Under the pieces are notes generated by a model. It had not been told where the DNA came from and did no database searches. It saw only the letters and a program-made list of their open reading frames with translations. A stretch of DNA of 14,598 bases, taken from Pseudopedobacter saltans. Lineage in GTDB: Bacteria > Bacteroidota > Bacteroidia > Chitinophagales > Chitinophagaceae. The DNA is taken from positions 1 to 14,598 of the forward strand of contig QFOI01000047.1 in assembly GCA_003241175.1 (NCBI GenBank), written 5' to 3'. Below are positions 1-6,863 of the stretch, in pieces. Made by a program: the position numbers and the translations under genes. Numbering within the stretch: position 1 is the stretch's first letter; each line of letters starts with the position of its first letter.

Positions 1-10
1 TACGATAAAC

Positions 11-40
11 AAAGATATCGCATGTCGATGCGATATCTTT
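11..40. terminator. Perfect 13-bp hairpin, probable terminator
   Basis: AAAGATATCGCAT (11-23) pairs perfectly with ATGCGATATCTTT (28-40) around the loop GTCG. The arms begin with A's and end with T's, the usual form of bidirectional intrinsic terminators in AT-rich Bacteroidota genomes, but no longer T-run follows on either strand. It probably ends a gene lying left of the window. Confidence 0.55.
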
Positions 41-118
41 CACTTAATTTTGTGACGGAATGATTGAAATTTTTATGACCGATTTATCGGGCGATTATAA
101 TTAATTCCTTACTATAAT

Positions 119-304
119 ATGACAGGTACGAATATTCTAGCCAATAACATACTTACTAAAGACATTATGGAAAAAGTCAAAGGTGGAGGGTACCCTACTT
201 ACATCATTATCAAAAAAGACGGGACTTTTGAATTGTCAAAAGCGGGTTATCCAATGGAAACGAAAAAACTATATAAACAAATAGAGGATGCTCTTAATAA
301 ATAG
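119..304 (+). pseudogene. Remnant of a thioredoxin-fold (TlpA/AhpC-TSA-like) protein, C-terminal part only
   Basis: This 61-residue reading frame resembles only the C-terminal third of TlpA-like thioredoxin-fold proteins. The stretch GGGYPTYIIIKKDGTF (residues 23-38) looks like the segment with the conserved cis-proline before the fourth beta strand, followed by a beta hairpin and a final amphipathic helix (KKLYKQIEDAL). The CxxC active-site half is absent: in this frame a stop (TAA, 98-100) lies just upstream, and bases 1-118 show no matching N-terminal sequence in any frame. There is no clear promoter or ribosome-binding signal before the ATG. I read it as a decayed gene fragment. A real short protein is possible but unlikely, since this piece cannot complete a thioredoxin fold. 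The family assignment rests on motif recognition alone. Confidence 0.55.
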
Positions 305-343
305 ATTCGTCTTATGAAATGGGAATAAAAGGATTGATGAATA

Positions 344-361
344 TTGTGAATTTTTTCACAA
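344..361. promoter_or_regulatory. CRP-type palindrome, operator candidate
   Basis: TTGTGAATTTTTTCACAA is a perfect inverted repeat and contains TGTGA-N6-TCACA, the classical CRP/FNR-family recognition pattern. It lies 62 bases before the Kelch lipoprotein start and overlaps the candidate -33 element. It could also be a plain 7-bp hairpin with a TTTT loop. No regulator gene is in the window, so binding is inferred. Confidence 0.45.
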
Positions 362-377
362 GATCAAACTTCATTTG
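344..377 (+). promoter_or_regulatory. Candidate promoter of the Kelch lipoprotein operon
   Basis: A -33 TTG (344-346) and a -7 box TTCATTTG (370-377, one mismatch from TAnnTTTG) are separated by 23 bases, at the long end of the range reported for Bacteroidota. Transcription would start near 383, leaving a 5' leader of about 40 bases without a Shine-Dalgarno sequence. The -33 element lies inside the palindrome at 344-361. Confidence 0.35.
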
Positions 378-423
378 TAATATTTAAAATTTAGTTAATA
401 GTTTTAGGCTTCAAAAGTTAAAA

Positions 424-1527
424 ATGAAAAAACACATAGTTGCCTTTGTGGCATCGACTGCTTTTTTAATTTCCTGTAGTAAGAGTAGCGGCAATGGAGA
501 CGGTGATGATTCTTCTTATGTAAACAAAGCGCCACAAGGTACTTGGGCCGCTAGTAATATAATGCCGACTTCTGGAGGGTTGTCAATGGTAAATATGGGC
601 AGAATTGGTGCTATATCGATGCTTATATCTGGCTATAACTATATTGGTCTGGGGTCAACCATTATTGATTCTGTTCAAGGAACTTATAAATCCTTGGGTG
701 ATTTTTGGCAAATTGATTATTATAATGGGACTTTGACGCAGATGGCAAGCATGCCTAATGGCGGTAGGCGTTATGCTTCAGCATTTGCCATAGATTACAA
801 AGGATATGTAGGTGGAGGATATTCTGATAGTTTAGCGACAAATCTGAAAGATTTTTATCAATATAATTCAGCTAGTAATACATGGACTAGGAAACCGGAT
901 ATTCCCTTTAGTTCGGGTCGTCAGCAAGGATTTGGATTTGCTATAACTGATTTGGGATACATGGGAGGAGGAAGAGATAACAATGGCCTTCCATGGAGTG
1001 ATGTTTACAGATATAATCCCAATACGGAAGTTTGGACTAGCGTAGCGGCATTTCCAGGTGATAAGAAATATGGAGCAACGAGTTTTACTTACGATAACAA
1101 GGCATATATATGTGGTGGTTATCCGCTTTCAACAGATTTTTTTAGCTTCAATGGGACAGATTGGATGCAACTACACAATATTGCTAATGTAGATTCTGCA
1201 AAGTATGATGATCAATATACTAATATTGCAAGAGTAAATGCAACTGCCTTCGTTATTAATGGTTGGGCTTATCTTGTTGGAGGCTCAGGAAATAGTAATG
1301 TTTGGAGCTACGATATTGCCAATGATCTTTGGTATCCCAATACAAAACTCCCCATAAGTGACAACGACGTTTCAAGTCTAAATGGAGTAACTTCTTTTGT
1401 GAATCTTTTTGACAATAAAGCGTACATCGTTTTGGGGTTAAAGAACTCGTCGACGAATTCGGCTTTATACAATTCCTACAATAACGGCGTAACCAATGTA
1501 TATCAATTCACTCCGGGCTCTAAATAA
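424..1527 (+). CDS. Kelch-repeat beta-propeller lipoprotein
   Basis: The 367-residue product begins with a type II signal peptide: basic MKKH, a hydrophobic core, and the lipobox LIS-C18. After cleavage it would be lipid-anchored in the cell envelope; the acidic stretch after the cysteine (DGDD) resembles surface-export signals described for some Bacteroidota lipoproteins. The mature part has several Kelch-type blades of about 50 residues, seen as repeated 'YxGGG', 'Y.YN...W' and 'A..F....GY' patterns (for example GYVGGGY with NSASNTW, GYMGGGR with NPNTEVW, AYICGGY, AYLVGGS). These are characteristic of Kelch/galactose-oxidase-like propellers, which bind ligands or proteins. No catalytic residues are recognised. 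It is first in an operon with the lipoprotein gene 17 bases downstream. The ATG fits the signal peptide exactly. Partner or substrate is unknown. Confidence 0.85.
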   Translation: MKKHIVAFVASTAFLISCSKSSGNGDGDDSSYVNKAPQGTWAASNIMPTSGGLSMVNMGRIGAISMLISGYNYIGLGSTIIDSVQGTYKSLGDFWQIDYYNGTLTQMASMPNGGRRYASAFAIDYKGYVGGGYSDSLATNLKDFYQYNSASNTWTRKPDIPFSSGRQQGFGFAITDLGYMGGGRDNNGLPWSDVYRYNPNTEVWTSVAAFPGDKKYGATSFTYDNKAYICGGYPLSTDFFSFNGTDWMQLHNIANVDSAKYDDQYTNIARVNATAFVINGWAYLVGGSGNSNVWSYDIANDLWYPNTKLPISDNDVSSLNGVTSFVNLFDNKAYIVLGLKNSSTNSALYNSYNNGVTNVYQFTPGSK

Positions 1528-1544
1528 ACCGTTAACCATAACAA

Positions 1545-2183
1545 ATGAATAAAAGATACTTGCTCGCAGTTGTCATTTTGATTACTTTCACTATTGTATC
1601 CTGTGGAAAAAATGGTGATGATGCTCCATTGACTTATATTGATACATCTGATGTATTAGCCAGCGTTCCTTCCTTTAATACTCAATTTCAAACATTGAAT
1701 AGTTTGTTAGGTGCTTCCGATGATGAAATGAAAACATTTCTCCAAGGTCACTATTATCGCCCATTATCGTCTGGCAATAATATTGTCACTTACATTTTCC
1801 AAAATAAGTTTATCGGCTTCTCGGATACCTCGGCATCCTTTTTAATTAATGCGAGTAAGGGCGAATCTGGATTGATAAGCAGTATTACTATTTCTTATCC
1901 AGAAAACTATTTTCCGACCCCGTCTACAAAAGATATCAGAATTCTTGCGCTGGCACTGGATTCAACAGTTCGCAAAAACAGCTATGTGATAAGCAACGTA
2001 TATACCTCCACACCAAGTAGCAATTTTGTAGAACAGACAAATATCGACAGTGTATTGAAGAGTTTTGTCGATAATCCTACGATAACGAGTTACAGATTTG
2101 TTTATAAGAATACCAACAGTACATCTGCCTATATCCAAAAAATATTGGGAACGAACCTATCGCTCAACCTGCAGAAAAATTAA
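1545..2183 (+). CDS. Unknown small lipoprotein, partner of the Kelch lipoprotein
   Basis: The 212-residue product has a clear lipoprotein signal (MNKRYLLAVV core, lipobox IVS-C20) followed by a short acidic linker (GKNGDDAP). The mature domain of about 180 residues contains alternating beta-strand-like segments and many Ser, Thr and Asn residues. I do not recognise the family and see no catalytic motif. It starts 17 bases after the Kelch gene stop and is followed at once by a strong terminator, so the two genes almost certainly share a transcript. This makes a two-component envelope lipoprotein pair plausible, with the propeller as binding partner, but that is inference. Composition and codon use resemble the neighbour. 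Confidence 0.8.
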   Translation: MNKRYLLAVVILITFTIVSCGKNGDDAPLTYIDTSDVLASVPSFNTQFQTLNSLLGASDDEMKTFLQGHYYRPLSSGNNIVTYIFQNKFIGFSDTSASFLINASKGESGLISSITISYPENYFPTPSTKDIRILALALDSTVRKNSYVISNVYTSTPSSNFVEQTNIDSVLKSFVDNPTITSYRFVYKNTNSTSAYIQKILGTNLSLNLQKN

Positions 2184-2207
2184 TTTCTCTTGAAAACTGA
2201 AAAATGT

Positions 2208-2239
2208 AAAAGCCATCGAATTTTTTTTCGATGGCTTTT
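2208..2239. terminator. Bidirectional intrinsic terminator
   Basis: AAAAGCCATCGAA (2208-2220) pairs with TTCGATGGCTTTT (2227-2239) around a TTTTTT loop. The stem is perfect and ends in T's on both strands. It sits between the convergent lipoprotein operon and proC and can stop transcription from either side. Confidence 0.9.
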
Positions 2240-2262
2240 TAGTCTCTAATCATTGCGAATGA

Positions 2263-3063
2263 TTACATTCCTTCTATGATCTTGTTGTAGCTTAGCTTGA
2301 TACCTTTGATAACACTCGAACTAAAACCTTGGTGTTCCATTTCATTCAAACCTACAATAGTACAACCTTTTGGCGTTGTTACTTTGTCTATTTCCTGTTC
2401 AGGGTGTGTTCCTTTTTGCAATAGCAAATCAGCTGCACCTTTTATGGTTTGTTCTGCTATGAGTGAAGCAGTGGCTGCACTAAATCCTATTTCGATACCA
2501 CCTTGTATATTGGCGCGGACAAATCGCAAGGCAAATGCAGTTCCACAAGCACCCAATACTGTTGCTGCATCCATTAGTTTTTCTTCAATGACAGCCGTTT
2601 TCCCCAATTGGTTAAACATATCGGTTACATAATCCAACTGATCGCCAGAAGCATTGTGACCACAGATACAAGTCATGCTTTGGCGTATGGCAATAGCTGT
2701 ATTGGGCATGATTCGGAAAATGGTAAAGTCGTTGCCTGTGACTTCCACAATATCCTTTACCCAAACACCCGTTACCACGCTGGCAATCGTGTGTTTTGTC
2801 GGATTTAGATGTGGTAAAAGATGGGAAATGATTTCTTTTATCTGAAAAGGTTTGACTGCAAACAAAATAAAATCTGCACTTTCCACAGCTTTTACATTGT
2901 CGCTAATAACCTGCACGCCACGATCCTTTAAAGATTGCAAAAGCGTTGTGTTGCGCCGTGTGACGATCAAGTCTTGGGCTTGTATAAATCCACTATCCAA
3001 AAGACCTTCCGCAATAGCAGCTCCTAGATTTCCGCCGCCGATGATGGCAATTTTCTGTGACAT
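2263..3063 (-). CDS. proC: Pyrroline-5-carboxylate reductase
   Basis: This cytoplasmic enzyme reduces 1-pyrroline-5-carboxylate to L-proline with NAD(P)H, the last step of proline synthesis. The 266 residues match the usual family length. The N-terminus carries the Rossmann dinucleotide motif IAIIGGGNLGAAIAEGL (residues 5-21, glycines GGGNLG at 9-14). The middle has the 'LFAVKP' strand and 'RIMPNTAIAIRQSMT' segment typical of ProC. The C-terminal helical dimer domain ends with the signature TTPKGCTIVGLNEME, equivalent to the conserved 'TSPGGTTIAGL' that shapes the active site. It ends in the shared terminator at 2208-2239 and lies 120 bases downstream of hldD on the same strand, with no convincing promoter of its own in between. 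Co-transcription with hldD is possible, although the functions are unrelated. Confidence 0.95.
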   Translation of the reverse strand: MSQKIAIIGGGNLGAAIAEGLLDSGFIQAQDLIVTRRNTTLLQSLKDRGVQVISDNVKAVESADFILFAVKPFQIKEIISHLLPHLNPTKHTIASVVTGVWVKDIVEVTGNDFTIFRIMPNTAIAIRQSMTCICGHNASGDQLDYVTDMFNQLGKTAVIEEKLMDAATVLGACGTAFALRFVRANIQGGIEIGFSAATASLIAEQTIKGAADLLLQKGTHPEQEIDKVTTPKGCTIVGLNEMEHQGFSSSVIKGIKLSYNKIIEGM

Positions 3064-3072
3064 GATTTTGAG

Positions 3073-3168
3073 ATATTTATGAATTGAGATATTGGATTTA
3101 TGATTTGCATTAAAACCATTTCAAGGACGAAAAACACTAGAAGGGTTTATTCGATCCATAAATCCTAA
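3073..3168. repeat. Short direct and inverted repeats between hldD and proC
   Basis: Two tandem near-copies, ATTTATGAATTG (3075-3086) and ATTTATGATTTG (3096-3107), match at 11 of 12 positions. GGATTTATG (3094-3102) recurs inverted as CATAAATCC (3157-3165), with weaker similarity extending a few bases on both sides. The inverted pair could form a stem with a loop of about 54 bases. It is too weak for a clear terminator and looks like decayed intergenic repeat sequence. Confidence 0.35.
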
Positions 3169-3183
3169 CTCAAAAATCCAACA

Positions 3184-4185
3184 TTAATAAATCTTATTGG
3201 TCAAAAGATAATTTTTTACGTAATCTTCAATCCCTTCTTCCAAACTATAAAAAGGATCATTGTAACCTGCATTTCTTAATTTGTCCATTTTTGCTTCTGT
3301 GAAATACTGGTATTTGTCACGAATATCCACTGGCATATCGATAAACTGTATATTGGACGGTATATCCATTCCCTTAAATGTATTGTCCGCCAAATCATAG
3401 AAGCTGCGCGCATGTCCGGTTCCTATATTGTACAAACCATCAGGGATCGGATTGTTGTCGAAATAGCGCAACATCATCCAGACCATTACTTTTACCAAAT
3501 CAATTACATACACAAAATCCCTTAACTGTTCACCGTCTTTGTAATCGGGACGATGACTTCTGAAAAGTTTGACTTCACCGTTCTTCTGTATTTGGTGGAA
3601 AGAGTGCAGAATCACACTCGCCATACGCCCTTTGTGATGTTCATTGGGACCATACACATTGAAAAATTTCAAACCGGCCCAGAAAGTTGGTTTTTCGTTT
3701 TCTGGTTGTTGCAAAGCCCATTTGTCAAACTCATTTTTACTTATTCCGTAAGGATTCAGAGGTTGGAGTGAAAATGGAACTTCGTGGTCGTCGCTATAGC
3801 CCAATTCCCCATCGCCATAAGTGGCAGCGGAAGAGGCATATATCAGCGGAATATTTTTTTCTGTACAGTATTTCCACAGCATTTGCGTGTATTCCAAATT
3901 CCATTTTTTGTGGATTTCGTAATTGAATTCCGTCGTGCTGGAGTTGGCGCCCATGTGGAAAATACAGTCGATTTTTTCAGGATGTTCTCCTAGCCACCGT
4001 TCCAGGAACTCTTTCTCAACGATTTCGGTAAATTTTTTCTCGGACCAGTTCGCTCTTTTGTCTGGATCGTCAAAGGTGTCTACCAATATTAAATCCTCAT
4101 AACCAAGACTATTGAGATAACCGACCAATACACTGCCAATGAAACCCGCAGCGCCTGTCACTATAATTTTAACCGATTGTGCCAT
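3184..4185 (-). CDS. hldD: ADP-L-glycero-D-manno-heptose 6-epimerase
   Basis: This cytoplasmic short-chain (extended SDR) epimerase converts ADP-D-glycero-D-manno-heptose to the L-glycero form used for the lipopolysaccharide inner core. The 333 residues are close to the family's usual 310-330. The NADP-binding motif TGAAGFIGS is at residues 10-18. The catalytic serine lies in SSAATYG (118-124), and the Tyr/Lys pair is Y146 and K150 in YGISK. KFFNVYGPNEHHKGRMAS (173-190) and RDFVYV (222-227) are diagnostic for HldD rather than for other sugar epimerases. The ATG is preceded by an A-rich leader without Shine-Dalgarno, usual for the phylum. A phylum-type promoter candidate lies at 4218-4245. The other heptose-pathway genes are not in this window. 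Confidence 0.93.
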   Translation of the reverse strand: MAQSVKIIVTGAAGFIGSVLVGYLNSLGYEDLILVDTFDDPDKRANWSEKKFTEIVEKEFLERWLGEHPEKIDCIFHMGANSSTTEFNYEIHKKWNLEYTQMLWKYCTEKNIPLIYASSAATYGDGELGYSDDHEVPFSLQPLNPYGISKNEFDKWALQQPENEKPTFWAGLKFFNVYGPNEHHKGRMASVILHSFHQIQKNGEVKLFRSHRPDYKDGEQLRDFVYVIDLVKVMVWMMLRYFDNNPIPDGLYNIGTGHARSFYDLADNTFKGMDIPSNIQFIDMPVDIRDKYQYFTEAKMDKLRNAGYNDPFYSLEEGIEDYVKNYLLTNKIY

Positions 4186-4217
4186 GCTATTGTTTTTATA
4201 CGTAAATTAGACCTATG

Positions 4218-4245
4218 CAAAAATAACAAATCCAATGGGTGCGAA
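4218..4245 (-). promoter_or_regulatory. Candidate promoter of hldD
   Basis: Read on the minus strand, TATTTTTG (4225-4218) matches the Bacteroidota -7 box TAnnTTTG exactly. A TTC (4245-4243), one mismatch from TTG, lies 17 bases upstream. Transcription would begin near 4211, giving a leader of about 25 bases before the hldD ATG. Confidence 0.45.
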
Positions 4246-4311
4246 CCTACATAATATTTGTCGTACCTATATGGCATGTTAATTGAGCCATATAACAATA
4301 AACCGTTGATC

Positions 4312-4851
4312 ATGAAATACGGAAAAGAAATAGCAGTAGGGATCGTAAGTGGATTGTTTGCGTCTTGGATCAAAGCCTTGGTAGAACCGCCTTTACAAGA
4401 AGCAGGAGAAAAGTATTTTCCGCCGTCCAATTTGGAAAAAGCACTTAATGGTGCTGACGTAAACAATCATCCGGAGAAAATGCCCCCGGCGGTACTGGCA
4501 GAGGACATCTACAACTTCGTTACAAAAAAGGAATTGACGGATAAACAAAAAGTAAAATCGCTCAAAGTGATCCATTATGCTTTCGGCGCGCTGGTTGGTA
4601 TTGGTTATGCTATTGCCGCCAAAAAGTCCAAAAAGGTGACTGTCGGAGAAGGTACAATTGCGGGTGCTGCTATTTGGGGTTTGACGCATGGATCAACATT
4701 GCCTGCAACGGGTCTGCAAGGTCCTGTTAAGAAAATGCCTCATTCTTGGTGGGTATGGGAATTTGGTTCTCATTTGATTTTCGGTGGCGCTTTGGAAGCC
4801 AGTAGGAAGCTTTTGGATAAAAGTTGTAACTCAACAAAGGATAAATGTTGA
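4312..4851 (+). CDS. DUF1440/YagU-like membrane protein
   Basis: The 179-residue product resembles the YagU/DUF1440 family of inner-membrane proteins. It has four hydrophobic segments at about residues 4-20, 86-104, 110-126 and 146-164, with family-like features: an early 'GLFASWIKALVEPPLQ' helix-to-loop stretch, a 'PPAVLAEDIY' region, a Gly-rich pair of helices, and a final 'WVWEFGSHLIFGGALE' segment. E. coli YagU has been linked to acid resistance, but the biochemical role of the family is unknown. I chose the ATG at 4312 because the family's first helix begins right after it. The frame is open back to a TTG at 4258 and another ATG at 4276, giving an extension without recognisable sequence. 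It is divergent from hldD, with no obvious partner gene. Confidence 0.7.
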   Translation: MKYGKEIAVGIVSGLFASWIKALVEPPLQEAGEKYFPPSNLEKALNGADVNNHPEKMPPAVLAEDIYNFVTKKELTDKQKVKSLKVIHYAFGALVGIGYAIAAKKSKKVTVGEGTIAGAAIWGLTHGSTLPATGLQGPVKKMPHSWWVWEFGSHLIFGGALEASRKLLDKSCNSTKDKC

Positions 4852-4924
4852 AAATAGGTTCTTACAACACCTTTAACCAAAGGAAATATTAATTTTTTCC
4901 ATTCTAAAAAATATACAACGATCT

Positions 4925-4940
4925 ATTGTAAAACTACAAT
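4925..4940. promoter_or_regulatory. Operator-like inverted repeat at the Yellow-family operon promoter
   Basis: ATTGTA-AAAC-TACAAT is a perfect 6+6 inverted repeat directly upstream of the candidate -33 element. A third half-site, TTGTA (4951-4955), lies between the -33 and -7 boxes; with the TACAA at 4935-4939 it forms the longer inverted pair ACTACAA (4933-4939) / TTGTAGT (4951-4957). This spacing suits binding of a dimeric regulator. The regulator is not identified. Confidence 0.45.
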
Positions 4941-4941
4941 A

Positions 4942-4969
4942 TTGCCGCACTTGTAGTGTTCTACCTTTG
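4942..4969 (+). promoter_or_regulatory. Promoter of the Yellow/F420-like/AroE-like operon
   Basis: TTG (4942-4944), a 17-base spacer and TACCTTTG (4962-4969) match the Bacteroidota consensus TTG / TAnnTTTG without mismatch. Transcription would start near 4976, giving a leader of about 68 bases before the ATG at 5044. It is the best promoter match in the window. Confidence 0.65.
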
Positions 4970-5043
4970 ATTTCATTGTTAAACTATTGAGCCAGTCATT
5001 TGTTGCTTACAGAATGAATGCGTTCTTTTTCAACTAGAATAAC

Positions 5044-6171
5044 ATGAAGTCAATTACCATTCTATTTTTATGTATAGTTTCTTTTACGCTGCGTACCCAC
5101 GCTCAGATGCCAAAGGAATATCCTGTTGGGATTAACCTTGCGGCTAGTTTGGATAGTGTGGAGCCTGCAGGTGTTGTTGTAACTGAGGACAACAGACTCT
5201 TTGTTGCATTGCCAAGAGGTGGTGTCAACCATCATTTCCCCTCCGTGGCCGAAATTGTCAATGATAAAATAATTCCGTTTCCCAACCAATCCATCAACGA
5301 AAATGTCAATACGGACTATGCGCATCATCTTGTTTCGGTATTGGGAATCACTTTATACAAAAATACTTTGTGGATATTGGATCAAGGAAAACGTGCAGGA
5401 ATTGACCATATTCCAGATGGCGCTACCAAAGTCGTTGCGGTAGATATTCTTTCCAAAAAAATATTGAAAACAATTCCTATTCCAAAACCATTTTTTAGGG
5501 AAACTATACAGTTGAATGATTTGAGATTTGATCCTACACATGGAAAAGAAGGGACAATCTATATTTCCAATAATGGTTTTGCGAAACCTGACCAATCGAT
5601 TATAGTTGTGGACGTAGCCACAGGTAGATTGCGAGAATTGTTTAGGGATGCGCCAGAAGTGTCGCCAGTTAAAGGTTTCATGACTTATATTGAAGGCCTT
5701 CCACATGTATTGAGTTATTCACATCCTACCATGCCGCAGGGTGGTGTCAATGGTATTGAACTTACGCATGATTTTAAAAAACTATATTGGACGATCCCTA
5801 CAAATCCTAATTTTTATAGTATATCCACGGATACGATCAGCAATTTTGCTTTATCGGATGATGCAGTGAAAAAAGCCATTCATTGGGAAGGTCAGATAGT
5901 TTCCAATGGTGGTATTACTATTGACAAACAAGACAATCTGTATTTTGGAGATGCTTCTCGTTATAGTATATTGAAGAGAACACCCAATGGCAAAGTTTCT
6001 TTGGTGGCATATGATCCAAGACTTATATGGCCTGATGGTCTATTTGTACAAAATGATAGTTTGTACGTAACTATTGGGCAATGGCACAGATCTCCTGGTC
6101 TTAATGGTGGAAAAGACTTAAGGCACGGACCTTACGATATTTTGAAAATACCTTTGAGCGAGGCTAAATAA
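5044..6171 (+). CDS. Secreted Yellow/major-royal-jelly family beta-propeller
   Basis: The 375-residue product has an N-terminal signal peptide (MKSITILFLCIVSF..THA, probable cleavage A20/Q21) and a six-bladed propeller of the MRJP/Yellow family, related to SMP-30-like lactonases. Family features are an initial 'PAGVVVTEDNRLFVALPR' blade (41-58), LWILDQG (109-115), LNDLRFD (157-163), IYISNNG (172-178), GGVNGIEL followed by KKLYW (233-249), a 'SNGGITIDKQDNLYFGD' blade (287-303) and LIWPDGLF (327-334). Insect members bind small amines or act in melanin chemistry; bacterial members are mostly uncharacterised. It is exported, probably to the periplasm. Its stop is 2 bases before the next ATG, so the genes are tightly coupled and a shared pathway with the two downstream dehydrogenase-like proteins is likely. 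Catalysis cannot be read from the sequence. Confidence 0.82.
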   Translation: MKSITILFLCIVSFTLRTHAQMPKEYPVGINLAASLDSVEPAGVVVTEDNRLFVALPRGGVNHHFPSVAEIVNDKIIPFPNQSINENVNTDYAHHLVSVLGITLYKNTLWILDQGKRAGIDHIPDGATKVVAVDILSKKILKTIPIPKPFFRETIQLNDLRFDPTHGKEGTIYISNNGFAKPDQSIIVVDVATGRLRELFRDAPEVSPVKGFMTYIEGLPHVLSYSHPTMPQGGVNGIELTHDFKKLYWTIPTNPNFYSISTDTISNFALSDDAVKKAIHWEGQIVSNGGITIDKQDNLYFGDASRYSILKRTPNGKVSLVAYDPRLIWPDGLFVQNDSLYVTIGQWHRSPGLNGGKDLRHGPYDILKIPLSEAK

Positions 6172-6173
6172 TC

Positions 6174-6851
6174 ATGAATATGAAAAATCTATCTATCCTA
6201 TTTTTACAAGCATTATTACTTGTCTCTTTTGTTTCCTGCGGACAAAATAATCCTAAAACAAATGAGGTAAATACTGATTCTTCCAATATAAAAACAACTA
6301 TTTCCATTATCGGCTCGGGCAATGTGGGCGGGACTTTAGGCAAAAAATGGGCAAAAGCTGGATATACGGTTTTGTTTTCTAGCCGTCATCCCGAAGAGTT
6401 GGGTGGTTTGGTCAAAGAAGCAGGCTCCCACACGAAAGCCGTTTCGGTGGTTGATGCGGCCAAACAAGGCAATATCATTGTCTTAGCTGTTCCTTTTAAA
6501 GCAGAAGCTGAAATAAGCAAACAGATCAATCCTTATATCAAAGGAAAAACAGTCATTCTTTGTGATAACGCATACCCAAACAGAGACGGAGCTATTGCCA
6601 ATGAGGCAAAATCTGTTGGCGTTGCCTTTTACGCACAAAAAAATTATTATCCAGCAGTAAAATTGGTAAGAGCTTTTAGTTCTTTACCTGTTTCCGCAGT
6701 TGGAAGTGCGACATCAGCTAGCCCTGTTTCGATTCCGTATGCCGTTGATGATGATAGTTTGAAACCTATAGTTGAAAAACTGATAAAAGCAATCGACGGA
6801 AAGCCTAACTATATTGGAAACATCAAAGACAGCCAATCATTAGATTACTAG
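6174..6851 (+). CDS. F420-reductase-like NAD(P)-binding lipoprotein
   Basis: The 225-residue product combines a type II signal peptide (MNMKNLSILFLQALLL, lipobox FVS-C22) with a Rossmann domain of the NADPH:F420-oxidoreductase-like family. The dinucleotide motif is ISIIGSGNVGGTLG (43-56), and SSR (69-71) after the second strand is the typical place for binding the 2'-phosphate of NADP. A 'VLAVPF' strand and 'VILCDNAYPNRDG' segment follow, as in that family. The C-terminus ends soon after the helix that closes the domain, slightly short but not obviously truncated. Most relatives are cytoplasmic, so an envelope-anchored version is odd: free NADP is not expected in the periplasm. It may use a tightly bound cofactor, bind another nucleotide, or stay inside if the signal is not cleaved. 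It is second in the operon, coupled to the Yellow-family gene. Confidence 0.8.
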   Translation: MNMKNLSILFLQALLLVSFVSCGQNNPKTNEVNTDSSNIKTTISIIGSGNVGGTLGKKWAKAGYTVLFSSRHPEELGGLVKEAGSHTKAVSVVDAAKQGNIIVLAVPFKAEAEISKQINPYIKGKTVILCDNAYPNRDGAIANEAKSVGVAFYAQKNYYPAVKLVRAFSSLPVSAVGSATSASPVSIPYAVDDDSLKPIVEKLIKAIDGKPNYIGNIKDSQSLDY

Positions 6852-6863
6852 ACTATCTCAAAA

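Noticed and set aside
4258..4311. TTG or ATG extension of the DUF1440-like gene
   Set aside because: The 18 extra residues have no family similarity; the ATG at 4312 leads directly into the first membrane helix.
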